DNA of 64,000 bases from a bacterium. Its GTDB lineage: Bacteria; Myxococcota; UBA727; JAUIJE01. The translations under genes and the position numbers were made by a program. Location of the stretch: assembly GCA_030431455.1 (NCBI GenBank), contig JAUIJE010000019.1, positions 113,434 through 177,433 on the forward strand, written 5' to 3'. The notes under the pieces are model-generated. The model searched no databases, was not told the origin of the DNA, and was given only the letters and a program-made list of their open reading frames with translations. Shown here in pieces: positions 39,391 through 48,365 of this stretch. Each line of letters starts with the position of its first letter. Positions within the stretch are counted from its first letter, which is position 1.

Positions 39391-40850
39391 CCGTCGTCTC
39401 CTTCGCCCGCGTCCCGGACCGGGGCGATGGTGGCGCGGACTTCGCCGTCGGTAAAGCGAATCCGCACGTCGGTGGCGTCGGCCGCGGCCGCGGCGGAGGG
39501 CAACAGCCGTTCGGTCTGCTCGTCGAGAACCAACGCATAGCCGCGCGACAGGACCTGCAGCGGGCTGAGCTGGGTCAGCGCCCCGGCCGCCCGGGCCAAG
39601 GCGTCGCGCCGCCGGTCCTGGGCTTGCGCCACCGCCCGGTCGAGGCGCGCGTGTTGGGCCACCAGCGCGGCCCGCGGGCCGGCCAGCGCGGGCCGGGCGG
39701 AGAACACCTGGGCGGCGAGGGCGGACAGCCGCTCGCGGCGTTGGCGCAGCTCGTTGCGCGGGGCACAGGCATCGAGCCGCGCGGCCAACTGGTCGAGGTC
39801 TCGTCGACGCTGGGCAAAAAGTTGGCGGCCGGCGTGCGCGAGCTGGTCGCGGCCTTGGGTGAGCTGCCGGTGGGCGCGGGCGGTGTGCGGGGGGTGCAGC
39901 CCGTGCCGGGCCTTGCCCAGCCGGGCCGCGGCCCGGTCGCGTTGGTGGTGGGTGGCGCGCACGAGGCGGGCGAGGCCTTTTTCGATCGCCGCGCGTTGGT
40001 CGCGCTCGAGGGGGACCGCGAGCTGTGCCGCGTGGGTCGGGGTCGCGGCGCGCACGTCGCCGGCGAGGTCGGCCAAGGAGATGTCGGTCTCGTGCCCCAC
40101 GCCGACGACCACGGGGGTGCGGCACGCGGCCACCGCGCGGACCACGCGCTCCGACGACCAGCAGATGAGATCCTCGAGCGAACCCCCGCCGCGCCCGACG
40201 ATCAGCACGTCACAGCGACCGGAGCGGTCGAGCCGTTCGATCTGTTCGGCGATGAGCACGTCCGCGCCTTGGCCTTGTACCCGGGTGGGGGCGAGCACGA
40301 GGCTGACCTTGCTGTGGCGCGCGCGCAGCACCTTGATCACGTCTTGCAGCGCGGCCCCTTGCGGGGAGGTCACGACCCCGACGGTGCGCACGAACGAGGG
40401 CAGGGGTTGTTTGCGGTCCTCGTCGAACAGGCCCTCGGCGGCGAGCTTTTCCCGGAGCTTGGCCAGCATGGCCAGAAATTGGCCTTCGCCCGCCCCCTCG
40501 AGGCGGTTGACCATCAGCTGGGCCTTCATCTGGCCGCGGTAGAGCGCGGCCCGGCCGTGGGCGATCACCTCCATCCCGTCCTGCAGGTCGAACGCCAGCC
40601 GGCGGGCGAACCCGTCGCGCATCATGCACGGGAGGTTGGAGCGGGCATCGCGCAGGTCGAAGTAGAGGTTGCCGTTGCGCCACCGCCGCAGCGAACTGAT
40701 TTCGCCGCGCACCACCAGCGCGCCGACGTGCTGCGTCAACGCGCGCTCCATCATGCCCACCGCCGCGCTCACCGCGATGGCGCCACTGTCGGCGCGGGCC
40801 GGGGCGCGCTCGCCCCCTCCGTGCAGCTGGGCCAGACGTCGTTGCGACAA
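39387..40850 (-). CDS. xseA: Exodeoxyribonuclease VII large subunit
   Basis: About 487 residues. An OB-fold N-terminus (VRGEISSLRRWRNGNLYFDL) is followed by the catalytic core VGVVTSPQGAALQDVIKVL, DVLIVGRGGGSLEDLICWS and VVGVGHETDISLADLAGDVR with ATPTHAA, then a long coiled coil and SRGYALV near the end. The frame stays open far upstream, but only residues after the TTG at 40850 (SQRRLAQLHGG) fit the family; GGAGG lies six bases before it. GTG or ATG codons further in are alternatives. It is coupled to xseB. Confidence 0.9.
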   Translation of the reverse strand: MSQRRLAQLHGGGERAPARADSGAIAVSAAVGMMERALTQHVGALVVRGEISSLRRWRNGNLYFDLRDARSNLPCMMRDGFARRLAFDLQDGMEVIAHGRAALYRGQMKAQLMVNRLEGAGEGQFLAMLAKLREKLAAEGLFDEDRKQPLPSFVRTVGVVTSPQGAALQDVIKVLRARHSKVSLVLAPTRVQGQGADVLIAEQIERLDRSGRCDVLIVGRGGGSLEDLICWSSERVVRAVAACRTPVVVGVGHETDISLADLAGDVRAATPTHAAQLAVPLERDQRAAIEKGLARLVRATHHQRDRAAARLGKARHGLHPPHTARAHRQLTQGRDQLAHAGRQLFAQRRRDLDQLAARLDACAPRNELRQRRERLSALAAQVFSARPALAGPRAALVAQHARLDRAVAQAQDRRRDALARAAGALTQLSPLQVLSRGYALVLDEQTERLLPSAAAAADATDVRIRFTDGEVRATIAPVRDAGEGDDG

Positions 40851-40980
40851 GAAATGCCTCCGCCCGCATTGTCCTTGATTCCACCCGCCAGCGAAAGCAC
40901 GAGCCGCACATTTGGGCCGTGGAGTTGCCCCCGACGAGCGGAGCGCGGTAAAAACCGATCTCCCCCGTCGAGGAGACTTC

Positions 40981-42144
40981 GTGTCCGACGAATCCAAGCC
41001 GTTGCCGCCCATCCCTCCGCCCACCGCGCCCGCGGCGATGCCGCCCCCGACCCCGGCCGCGGCCCCGGTGCCCCTCGGCGCCCCGCCGCCCCCGCCGGCC
41101 CCCCCGCCCGGTTTGCCCCCCCTCGACGCGTTGCCGCCGCCGCCGCCGCCCCCCGCGGGCTTGCCCGCCGCGCCCCCGCCGCCCCCGGGGGGACTGCCCC
41201 CGCTCGACTCGTTGCCGCCGCCGCCGCCCCCCGCCGCGGTGGCCGTGACCGTGGCCTCGGCCGCCCCCGCGACGACGGGGCCCCGCCCGATTCGGTGGAT
41301 GGACGCGGTGTGCGTCGACGTGGTGCGCCGCACCCACGACAGCGCCACGCTCTACTTCTTCGTCGGGGAGCACGGCGGCTACAAGGCCGGGCAGTTTGTC
41401 AGCATCGACCCCAAGCAGTTCCCCGAGCTCGCCCGCTGGTGCGCCTACTACGAAAAGATCAAGGGCAAGAAAGAAGGCATCCGGGCCTACTCGATGAGCT
41501 CGATCCCGTCCGAGCCGTGCGTCTCGATCACGGTGAAGGCCGAGCCCTATCATCCCGACAAGGATGTCTATCCGCCGTTGCTCTCCCCCTTCTTGGCGTC
41601 GGGGGCGCTCAAAGGCCGCGAGGTCAAGCTGCGCGGCTTCTCCGGTCCATACACATTGGCTCCGGATCACAAGGACCACACCGATCAGGTGGTGCACCTC
41701 GTGGCCGGCTCGGGGGTGGTGCCCAACTACGCGATTCTCAAAGACGAGCTGCAAAAGCCCGAGAACGCCAGCGTGAAGCACACCTTCATCGACGTGAACA
41801 AGACCTACGACGACATCATTTTCCGCGACCAGCTGTTCGCGCTGCAGGAGGCGTATCCCGATCGGATGGAGCTCATCCATCTCATCACCCGGGAAGAGGA
41901 CCCCAGCGTACACGGCCCGAACTTCTTCAAGGGCCGGCCCTCCGCGGACCTCATCCGCAAGTTCATCCGCGATACCTCGACGTGTCTGCTCTACTCGTGC
42001 GGTCCGGCGATCACCAAGTACGAAAAACAACGGGCCAAGGCCGAAGGCATCGAGCCCTCGCCGCGTTTTATGGAGAGCGTCGAGTCCATCGTGCACGAGC
42101 TCGGCATCGACAAGAAGCGGTTCAAGAAGGAAGAATTCGGCTGA
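40981..42144 (+). CDS. Ferredoxin-NADP reductase-like flavoprotein with proline-rich N-terminus
   Basis: A 387-residue protein. The first 95 residues are Pro/Ala-rich, with runs of PPPPPP and GLPPLDALPP/GLPPLDSLPP repeats. The rest is an FAD/NAD(P) reductase: FAD motif RAYSMSSIPSEP, isoalloxazine region KAGQFVSIDP, NAD-binding GSGVVPNYAILKDEL and LLYSCGPAITKYEK. There is no 2Fe-2S domain, so the electron acceptor must be another protein. The GTG at 40981 has GAGGAG upstream. It is divergent from xseA, and a bidirectional terminator follows. Confidence 0.82.
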   Translation: MSDESKPLPPIPPPTAPAAMPPPTPAAAPVPLGAPPPPPAPPPGLPPLDALPPPPPPPAGLPAAPPPPPGGLPPLDSLPPPPPPAAVAVTVASAAPATTGPRPIRWMDAVCVDVVRRTHDSATLYFFVGEHGGYKAGQFVSIDPKQFPELARWCAYYEKIKGKKEGIRAYSMSSIPSEPCVSITVKAEPYHPDKDVYPPLLSPFLASGALKGREVKLRGFSGPYTLAPDHKDHTDQVVHLVAGSGVVPNYAILKDELQKPENASVKHTFIDVNKTYDDIIFRDQLFALQEAYPDRMELIHLITREEDPSVHGPNFFKGRPSADLIRKFIRDTSTCLLYSCGPAITKYEKQRAKAEGIEPSPRFMESVESIVHELGIDKKRFKKEEFG

Positions 42145-42168
42145 GACCCAAAACCGGGTGAAGAAAAG

Positions 42169-42198
42169 GCCGGCTCTTTCGAGCCGGCTTCTTTTTTT
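42169..42198. terminator. Bidirectional intrinsic terminator
   Basis: Stem GCCGGCTC/GAGCCGGC (42169-42176 and 42181-42188) is followed on the plus strand by TTCTTTTTTT, and on the minus strand by TTTTCTTC. It serves the reductase gene and the convergent lipoprotein gene that stops at 42216. Confidence 0.88.
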
Positions 42199-42215
42199 GG
42201 GTCCGGGGACCGTGG

Positions 42216-45200
42216 CTACTCGAGCCGGAACACGTTCATGTCTGCGCTGAACACGTGGCCCCCGTGCACCAGGTTGGCGAGGCCGAAGGCGTTGGGGTCG
42301 GTGATCGCCACCGGCTCGGCGTAGGGCGCCCGGTAGGCTTCAATGACATTGCCACCCCCGGAGTGCCCGACGATGATCACGTCCCGGTGCACGGTGAGGC
42401 GAACCTCGGGCTCGTCGTGGCCCAGCACCCAATCCTGGTCTGCGGCGAGCTGTCCGGTGGTGAGGTCGACCACGTGGACGGCGTTGACCGTGGCCCCCGC
42501 GTCGCATTCCTCGGCCTGGCAGGACCGGGTCCCGGTGATGAACAACCGATCGCCATCGATGTGCAACCGCTGGGCGGTGCCGAAACCGGTGTTGGTGGCC
42601 GCGCTGCCGTCGGCGGTGCGCAGGCCGAAGCTCGACGGGCTGATGGACAAGATGATCTGCGGCGGGATGCGGAAGGCGTCGAGCCCGCCCCCGGTGTACA
42701 GCACCAGCAGGCTGAACTCCCAGGTGCCGCTGTCGCTCAGGGTCCGGGCCACCGCGAGGTCGGCCACGGTGTCGGTGAGCTCGGCGTTGTCCAACAATGA
42801 AAATGCAGTGGGCACGTCACCAGGGGTGGGGAAGCGCAGCTGGTCCCAGGCCCGGTCGAACAGGTAGACCTCGGGCACGTCCGCGCACCCCACGAACAGG
42901 TAGCGGTGGTGCACCGCCACCCCCCGCATCTCCCCGCTGGAGCAGGGGTTGGTGGCGGTGCCGAGATTGGCGGGGTCGGTGGGGTCGGAGGCGACATCGA
43001 CGAACATCACCGCTTCGTTGTTGGCGCCCCCCGCGGTGAGGCCGGCGATGAGCACACCCCCGTCGAGGGTGAGCTGACCGGCCAGGTCCTGCTCCTCAAA
43101 GCAGCTCGGCACGCAGTTGGTGCCGTTGACGATGCTCGGCTGGTGCGCCCGGGTCACGTCCCAGATGCCTACCCCGCGCAACGCGCGCTGGTGCACGACG
43201 TAGGGCCCGAGGCCGATGCTCGCCCCGGTGGGGTTTTCGCCGACCTCGGCCACCCGGGCCAGGACCCGCGGGGTGAAGAGCTCGTATTGGCCCACGCGAT
43301 CGGAGAACAGCCACGCGTTGGGGCCGACCATGCGCACCCCTGCGCGGGCGGGCGTGTCGTCGAGGCGACCGACCACGTCGAGCTGGGTGGTCACGCCCCC
43401 CTGGGCGCCGGGGCTGTCCGCGAGGTCGGCGAGGCTGATCACGTCCAGGCGATCGCCGAGCGAGACCCCGCTGGTGAAGCGCGAACCCGAGGCCACGGTC
43501 AGATACTCTCCCGCCACGTCGACGGCGAAGGCGGTGCGCAGGCCGAGCGGGACCACGCCCAACGTGGCGGTGGCGGTGCGGCGGGTGCTGACCAGGGACT
43601 GATCGGCGCACGTCCCGCCGAGGTTGCCCCCCGCGTTCACGTCGTAGACCACCACCGAGCCGTCGTAGGGCGCGAACAAGTAGTCGCCGTAGTACGCGAA
43701 CTGTTTGCGCACCGCATCGGCCGCGCTCGCCGGGGTCACGATGTTGTCTCCGGTGAACACCTCGACGAACTCCACGTCCACCGACGGGGAGAACAGCCGG
43801 CAAGGGATAGCGGGGTCGGAAAAGCCCCCCGCGTCTTGGTTGTCGATGGTCATGATCAGGATGTGATCGCCGGTGTTGGGCAAGCCCTGGTTGAGCGAGC
43901 CGCCCTCCTCGGCGGGACCGAAGTATTGGGTGGCGAGGTAGCGGCCGTTGACCCGCACCGAGCCATGGAAGTTGGCCGCGGACAGCTGGGTGATGGCGTT
44001 GAGTTCGTGAAATGCCAATGTCTGTGGACTGGTGCCGTTGGAGATGTCCACCCGCCACACGCCCCCGGCCGGATCACGAACGGTGACGAACGCTTGGCCC
44101 AGTTGGGTGGCGATGCCCACCGCTTCGCCGGTGAAGCCCCCCGGGAAAAGCCCCTCGTCGGTGAACGAGAGGCTGTTCACCGGGCCCGGGGTCGCGGGGT
44201 TGGTGACGTCGACGGTGGAGATGCCGGCGGGGCCGCGGGCGGCGACGAGGAGGTGACCGTACAGGGCGATGTCTTGCGCCCCGGGCAGAGACAGGGACGC
44301 GCCGGTGGCCAGCCCGGTGGCGAGGTCGATGAAGGTCACCGTGCCGCTGGCGTCGAGGGCATAGGCGAGCCGGTCGTCGAACACGGTGGTGACCATGGGC
44401 GCGACCACGTCGGTCTCGGTGAGCAGCACCGGGGTGACGAGGTCGGGCACCGCGCTGTGGGTGGCCGCGCCGTCGTCAAGGCTCGACGAGACGTTGCCGG
44501 CGTTGTCCCAGGCTTCGACCATCACGTACACCCGTTGGCCGTTGGCCAGGCCCGACAGCCGGACCGCGCGCTCGGTGGTGATGAGGGGCGAAGGCCCTTG
44601 GTCGGCGAAGGCGCCGGTGAGGTTTTGGGGGCTGACGCCGTAGTGGACGGCGTAGCGCTCCACGTCGCGCGCGGTGCCGTCGGGGTCATCGTCGAGGGGG
44701 CGATCGCCGGCGGCCCAGGTGAGGTCGATGAAGCCGTCCCCCGGGTCGAGGGTCAAGGTCGGCGGCGCGGGGGGGATGTCGTCGTGCTCGACGATGAGGA
44801 AGTTGACCAAGCTCTTGTTGTGTTGGGCGTCCGACGATCGGTAGGCAATGTGATTGAGCGTGTTCGGGATCAGGCTGACCCCCACCGCGCCTTCGCTGAT
44901 GTCGAGGCGGTTCCATTGGTCGGTGTTCGAGCCGTTGATCTGGAACTGGTAGCCGCCGGTGTTGCTGAAGTTGCCGCTGGGGTCACCGCCGAGGGACACG
45001 GGGGTGAGGATCACCGACGGCTGGTTGGTGACGGTGGCGGACGCGGTGAGGTACGGCGGCCAGGGGGCTTGGTTCTCGACGATCTGGAAGATCTTGCCGG
45101 AGCCACCGTCGGCGCGGGTGGTGCAGACCGCCGCGTCGGGGCAGGCGCAGTCGCCGACATCAAAGTTGGGGTCGACGGGTTGGAAGGGCTGGGGGTCGGC

Positions 45201-45596
45201 GTCGGGGTCGTGGCACCCACAGTCAAGGTCAACGGGCTTTTTGGTGTCCACGTCGGCGAGGAGGTCCACGGTCTGTCCCGGGGCGAGCTCGATGACGCCG
45301 AAGCCGTCGGAGGTGAAGCCCGGGGCGGTGACGGTGATGTTGTAGGTGCCGGCGGGCACGTCCGCGGAGAACGTGCCGTCGGCGTTGGGCGAGAACACCT
45401 GGTTGTTGAGCAGGACGGTGACGCCGAGGTTGGAGATGTCCGGTTCGGCGCAGGCGTCGACGAGGTAGAACGCCTTGACCAGGCCTTTGATCGTGCCCCC
45501 GGTGGCCGCGGGGTTGTCCGGGTCAAACGGGTTGGAGGCCGGCAAGCAGCCGGCAAAAAGCGACAGCAACGCTGCGCCACAGAACAAACGATTCAT
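42216..45596 (-). CDS. Large lipoprotein with carboxypeptidase-regulatory-like, FnIII-like and LVIVD-type propeller regions
   Basis: 1126 residues. The lipobox is LFAGC at residue 17. Residues about 35-105 resemble a carboxypeptidase regulatory-like fold (GTYNITVTAPGFTSDGFGVI). A cysteine-bearing insert follows, then an FnIII-like segment (DGFIDLTWAAGD, NGQRVYVMVEAWDNAGN). From about residue 400, short repeats such as GHLLVAARGPAGISTVDVTN and HRYLFVGCADVPEVYLFDRA suggest an LVIVD-like beta-propeller. AGGGG precedes the ATG. It is probably outer-membrane anchored; the function is unknown. Confidence 0.78.
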   Translation of the reverse strand: MNRLFCGAALLSLFAGCLPASNPFDPDNPAATGGTIKGLVKAFYLVDACAEPDISNLGVTVLLNNQVFSPNADGTFSADVPAGTYNITVTAPGFTSDGFGVIELAPGQTVDLLADVDTKKPVDLDCGCHDPDADPQPFQPVDPNFDVGDCACPDAAVCTTRADGGSGKIFQIVENQAPWPPYLTASATVTNQPSVILTPVSLGGDPSGNFSNTGGYQFQINGSNTDQWNRLDISEGAVGVSLIPNTLNHIAYRSSDAQHNKSLVNFLIVEHDDIPPAPPTLTLDPGDGFIDLTWAAGDRPLDDDPDGTARDVERYAVHYGVSPQNLTGAFADQGPSPLITTERAVRLSGLANGQRVYVMVEAWDNAGNVSSSLDDGAATHSAVPDLVTPVLLTETDVVAPMVTTVFDDRLAYALDASGTVTFIDLATGLATGASLSLPGAQDIALYGHLLVAARGPAGISTVDVTNPATPGPVNSLSFTDEGLFPGGFTGEAVGIATQLGQAFVTVRDPAGGVWRVDISNGTSPQTLAFHELNAITQLSAANFHGSVRVNGRYLATQYFGPAEEGGSLNQGLPNTGDHILIMTIDNQDAGGFSDPAIPCRLFSPSVDVEFVEVFTGDNIVTPASAADAVRKQFAYYGDYLFAPYDGSVVVYDVNAGGNLGGTCADQSLVSTRRTATATLGVVPLGLRTAFAVDVAGEYLTVASGSRFTSGVSLGDRLDVISLADLADSPGAQGGVTTQLDVVGRLDDTPARAGVRMVGPNAWLFSDRVGQYELFTPRVLARVAEVGENPTGASIGLGPYVVHQRALRGVGIWDVTRAHQPSIVNGTNCVPSCFEEQDLAGQLTLDGGVLIAGLTAGGANNEAVMFVDVASDPTDPANLGTATNPCSSGEMRGVAVHHRYLFVGCADVPEVYLFDRAWDQLRFPTPGDVPTAFSLLDNAELTDTVADLAVARTLSDSGTWEFSLLVLYTGGGLDAFRIPPQIILSISPSSFGLRTADGSAATNTGFGTAQRLHIDGDRLFITGTRSCQAEECDAGATVNAVHVVDLTTGQLAADQDWVLGHDEPEVRLTVHRDVIIVGHSGGGNVIEAYRAPYAEPVAITDPNAFGLANLVHGGHVFSADMNVFRLE

Positions 45597-45671
45597 ATGA
45601 GACCCCTATGAGCATGAGCATACGCCAGGGGTCGGTATCGGCTGTACCCGCGCGGGAATGCGAGAGCGGGC

Positions 45672-47135
45672 TCAACCTGTGGGGGCGCTCACCCCGCGGG
45701 CGCCCACCCAAGGTGGGACTTCCTCGTACCACGGCGCGGCCAAGCGCGGGTTGAACGTGCCGAACCGCAGCGTGGGGTGGCGCCGGTGCAGCTCGTCGAC
45801 AAAGCCGCGCATTCCGAGCAGCAGGCCGCGCTTGTCTTTGTCGGGCAGCACGGTGCGGAAATGGCCCGGGTCCACACACAGGTTGCGCAGCTGGATCATG
45901 TGCAGGGCCCCGTCCTCGACGAGCGCGGAGATGTCTTCGACCTCCTGCAGGCGGTCGGTCCACCCGGGCCAAATCAAGAGGTTGATCGAGAGGTACATGC
46001 CCTGGTCGCGCCCGATGTACAGACTCTGGAGCACGTCATCGATGGTGTAGTCGGCCGGCCGGTAATAAGCATTGTATACGTCGCGATCGAAGGTGTTGAT
46101 CGAGATGCGCAACGCGTTGGCCCCGGCCTCCGCCGCCCGGCGGATGACCTCGGGCCGGCTGCCGTTGGTGTTGATGTTGATGACACCTTTTGAGGTCTCG
46201 GCCCGGCAAAGCCGCACGCTCTCGACGAGCACATCGCCGTTCATGGTGGGTTCGCCCTCGCAGCCTTGTCCGAAGCTGACCATGGGCTCGGCCGCGGTCT
46301 CGAGGTGGTGGGCCATGATGCGGGCGATCTCGCCGGGCTTGGGCGAGAACTTCAAACGCTTCTGGGGCGCTTCGGTGTTCCACGCGGGGTCTTTGGACAA
46401 ACACCCCAGACAGGCCGCGGTGCACGCGGGGGCGGTGGGGACCGCGCCCTCCCAACGTTCGTAGAAGATGTTCTGTGCGCAGCAGCAACGGTAGTCCTTG
46501 GCGCACGTCGCGAGCTGCTTGAGCACGCGGTTGTCGGGGTCGTCGCTGAGCCGTCGCGCGACGAGCTCGTCGAGGTTGGGCTCGTAATACAAGTCCGGCG
46601 CCCACCGTGACGTCTCGTCGGCCAAGAACAGGGCCGCGACCTTGCTGTCGCCGGCGAAGCCCACCGCGGTGTACGCCCACAGGGGCAAGCCGGGCCGGGC
46701 CATGTCATCGCCCCCCACCGCCCCGGCGTCGTCTTGAAACACCATGAGCTTGCCCCCGCCGAGGGACTTGAACTTCTCGTCGGGGTGCAGGGTGTCGAGA
46801 TAGGCCGCGGCCGAATGGTAGCGCCGCACATAGCCCGGCGGCGGGTGCACCGCCACCGCGAGGGGCTCGAACGTCTCGCGCGAACCGTCCGGGCGCTCGA
46901 CGGTGTAGGTGGTCAGCTCGGCGAAGCGGCCCGCGTCGGGGTCAAACCCGATGGGGCGGGTGCCGGCCATGGTCATGATGTCCCAGTGGTCGGGAATGGT
47001 GACAAGGTCCTTGCGGCCGGGACGGACAAACTCCGCGCCGGTGTCGAGCGCGAGCTCCCACGTCGGGTGCTCGAACACCTCGCCGGCGGGGGACGCGAAC
47101 AGCATGCGGGGGCGCTGGCGGTTGGATTTGCCCAT
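45672..47135 (-). CDS. Radical SAM protein with extra cysteine cluster
   Basis: A 487-residue enzyme. The [4Fe-4S]-SAM motif CxxxCxxC occurs as CTAACLGC, about 245 residues in and preceded by ACT. VSFGQGCEGEPTMNGD is the glycine-rich SAM-binding GE-like motif, and INTNGSRPEVIRRAAEAG follows as in SPASM-less twitch barrels. About 25 residues upstream is a CCC triplet (DYRCCCAQNIFYE) that could ligate another cluster. The 230-residue N-terminal extension is unrecognised. No substrate peptide or partner gene is seen nearby. Confidence 0.78.
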   Translation of the reverse strand: MGKSNRQRPRMLFASPAGEVFEHPTWELALDTGAEFVRPGRKDLVTIPDHWDIMTMAGTRPIGFDPDAGRFAELTTYTVERPDGSRETFEPLAVAVHPPPGYVRRYHSAAAYLDTLHPDEKFKSLGGGKLMVFQDDAGAVGGDDMARPGLPLWAYTAVGFAGDSKVAALFLADETSRWAPDLYYEPNLDELVARRLSDDPDNRVLKQLATCAKDYRCCCAQNIFYERWEGAVPTAPACTAACLGCLSKDPAWNTEAPQKRLKFSPKPGEIARIMAHHLETAAEPMVSFGQGCEGEPTMNGDVLVESVRLCRAETSKGVININTNGSRPEVIRRAAEAGANALRISINTFDRDVYNAYYRPADYTIDDVLQSLYIGRDQGMYLSINLLIWPGWTDRLQEVEDISALVEDGALHMIQLRNLCVDPGHFRTVLPDKDKRGLLLGMRGFVDELHRRHPTLRFGTFNPRLAAPWYEEVPPWVGARGVSAPTG

Positions 47136-47165
47136 GCCTTGACCTACCCCCGCGGCGGCAATTGC

Positions 47166-47927
47166 TCAATGCCGTCGCGGGGCGTCCACGCCCCCGGCGG
47201 CGCCGGTCGACGTCGGGCCGGGCCGGGGCGTGCCCGGCACCGCGCGGGGCAGCGCGCCCCGCCAGAGCAAAAACCAGCGATATCCGGCGTCGCCCGGGCA
47301 CACGCTGGTCGGTCCGGTGAAATGTAGGCCGCGGTCCTCGACCCGGCGTTGTTTGACCTCGCGGTGGGCGATCACCGCGTCGCGCGCGATGCGGTAGCGG
47401 TGCCGCAGATGCTGCACCAGGTCGGTGAGGGCGCGTCGTTGTGCCCGCGGTGGGGTTTGGTCGGCGTAGTACCCATCGAGCACGATGCCGATGGCGCCGT
47501 AGTCGGGATCGAAGGCGCGCGCGCGGTCGACGTGGGCCGCTTGGTCGGCCCCGCCCCGTCGACGGGCGTCGCGGACCCCCCGGTTGGCTTCGGTGGACTG
47601 CCCGGCGTGGGCGCCGACGGCGTCGAGGGCGCGTCCCTCGTAGATGGTCCCGTCTTGGCCGATGACAAAATGGTAGCCGATGTCGGCGAACCCGCTCACC
47701 TCGAGGTGGTAGGCAAGGATGGCCGCGGGGCCCTTGGCGTCGACAAAGTCCGAGTGGTGCACGACGATGCCGTCCAACACCGCGGCGAGATTTGGGGGAT
47801 AGCGGGTCACCCCTGGCAGCGCCGGGGGTGTGCCCTCGGCGAGGGTGTCGTCCCAGTCCGCGCGGGCGACGATGGGCGGGGTCGGCGGCGCGGCTGCGCC
47901 GAGGACGAGGAGGGTCAACCAGAGCAT
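47166..47927 (-). CDS. N-acetylmuramoyl-L-alanine amidase (PGRP/amidase_2 type)
   Basis: A 253-residue secreted enzyme with a short signal peptide (MLWLTLLVLGAAAPP). Zinc ligands are visible: His in IVVHHSDF, a later His in VIAHREVK, and Cys in TSVCPGD. GYHFVIGQDGTIYEGRALD is the family core. It would cleave the lactyl-amide bond of peptidoglycan or bind it. The start at 47927 gives the signal peptide, although the frame is open beyond. It follows a GFA gene on the same strand. Confidence 0.85.
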   Translation of the reverse strand: MLWLTLLVLGAAAPPTPPIVARADWDDTLAEGTPPALPGVTRYPPNLAAVLDGIVVHHSDFVDAKGPAAILAYHLEVSGFADIGYHFVIGQDGTIYEGRALDAVGAHAGQSTEANRGVRDARRRGGADQAAHVDRARAFDPDYGAIGIVLDGYYADQTPPRAQRRALTDLVQHLRHRYRIARDAVIAHREVKQRRVEDRGLHFTGPTSVCPGDAGYRWFLLWRGALPRAVPGTPRPGPTSTGAAGGVDAPRRH

Positions 47928-47962
47928 GAACCGCAGACCCTGGTCGGGGCCTGCGGGTTCCG

Positions 47963-48352
47963 TCAGAAGCGGGGGGAGCGAGGCAGGCCGTCGTCCAGGG
48001 TGTAGTAGTCGCCTTGCTCGGACACAAAGATGTGTTTCTCGAGGTGGGTCCCGGTGGGGCCATCGAACGCGCCCATGCCGATGGCGATCACCGGGTGTTC
48101 GATGGGGTCCCAAAACAAGAAACACCCGCAGGTCCCGCAGAAGCCGCGCCGCACTTTGTCCGACGCCGCGTACCACCGCAGCGTGCGGTCGGCGATCAGG
48201 CGAAACCGGGCGCGGTCGACGTTGGTCGATGCCCAATGGTGCCCAGACTGCTTGCGGCAGGTCGAACAGTGACAAGCGTCGGGGGGGCGCAGGGGACCGT
48301 CCACCTCGAACGCGACCCCGCCGCACAGACAAGAGCCCGCGTGGTCGGTCAT
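47963..48352 (-). CDS. GFA-family zinc-binding protein
   Basis: A 129-residue CENP-V/GFA fold. SCLCGGVAFEV, CHCSTCRKQSGHHW and GFCGTCGCFLFW carry the cysteine ligands. The start MTDHAGSCLCGG at 48352 places the first motif at the usual distance. It differs from the GFA protein at 15534 in its CRKQSG pattern, which is the more common subgroup. The substrate is unknown. Confidence 0.85.
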   Translation of the reverse strand: MTDHAGSCLCGGVAFEVDGPLRPPDACHCSTCRKQSGHHWASTNVDRARFRLIADRTLRWYAASDKVRRGFCGTCGCFLFWDPIEHPVIAIGMGAFDGPTGTHLEKHIFVSEQGDYYTLDDGLPRSPRF

Positions 48353-48365
48353 GTGTTTGCCTCGC

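Noticed and set aside
40851..41348. N-terminal extension of xseA across the reductase gene
   Set aside because: The extra 165 residues are the reverse reading of the proline-rich reductase segment. Family length and a ribosome site support a start at 40850.
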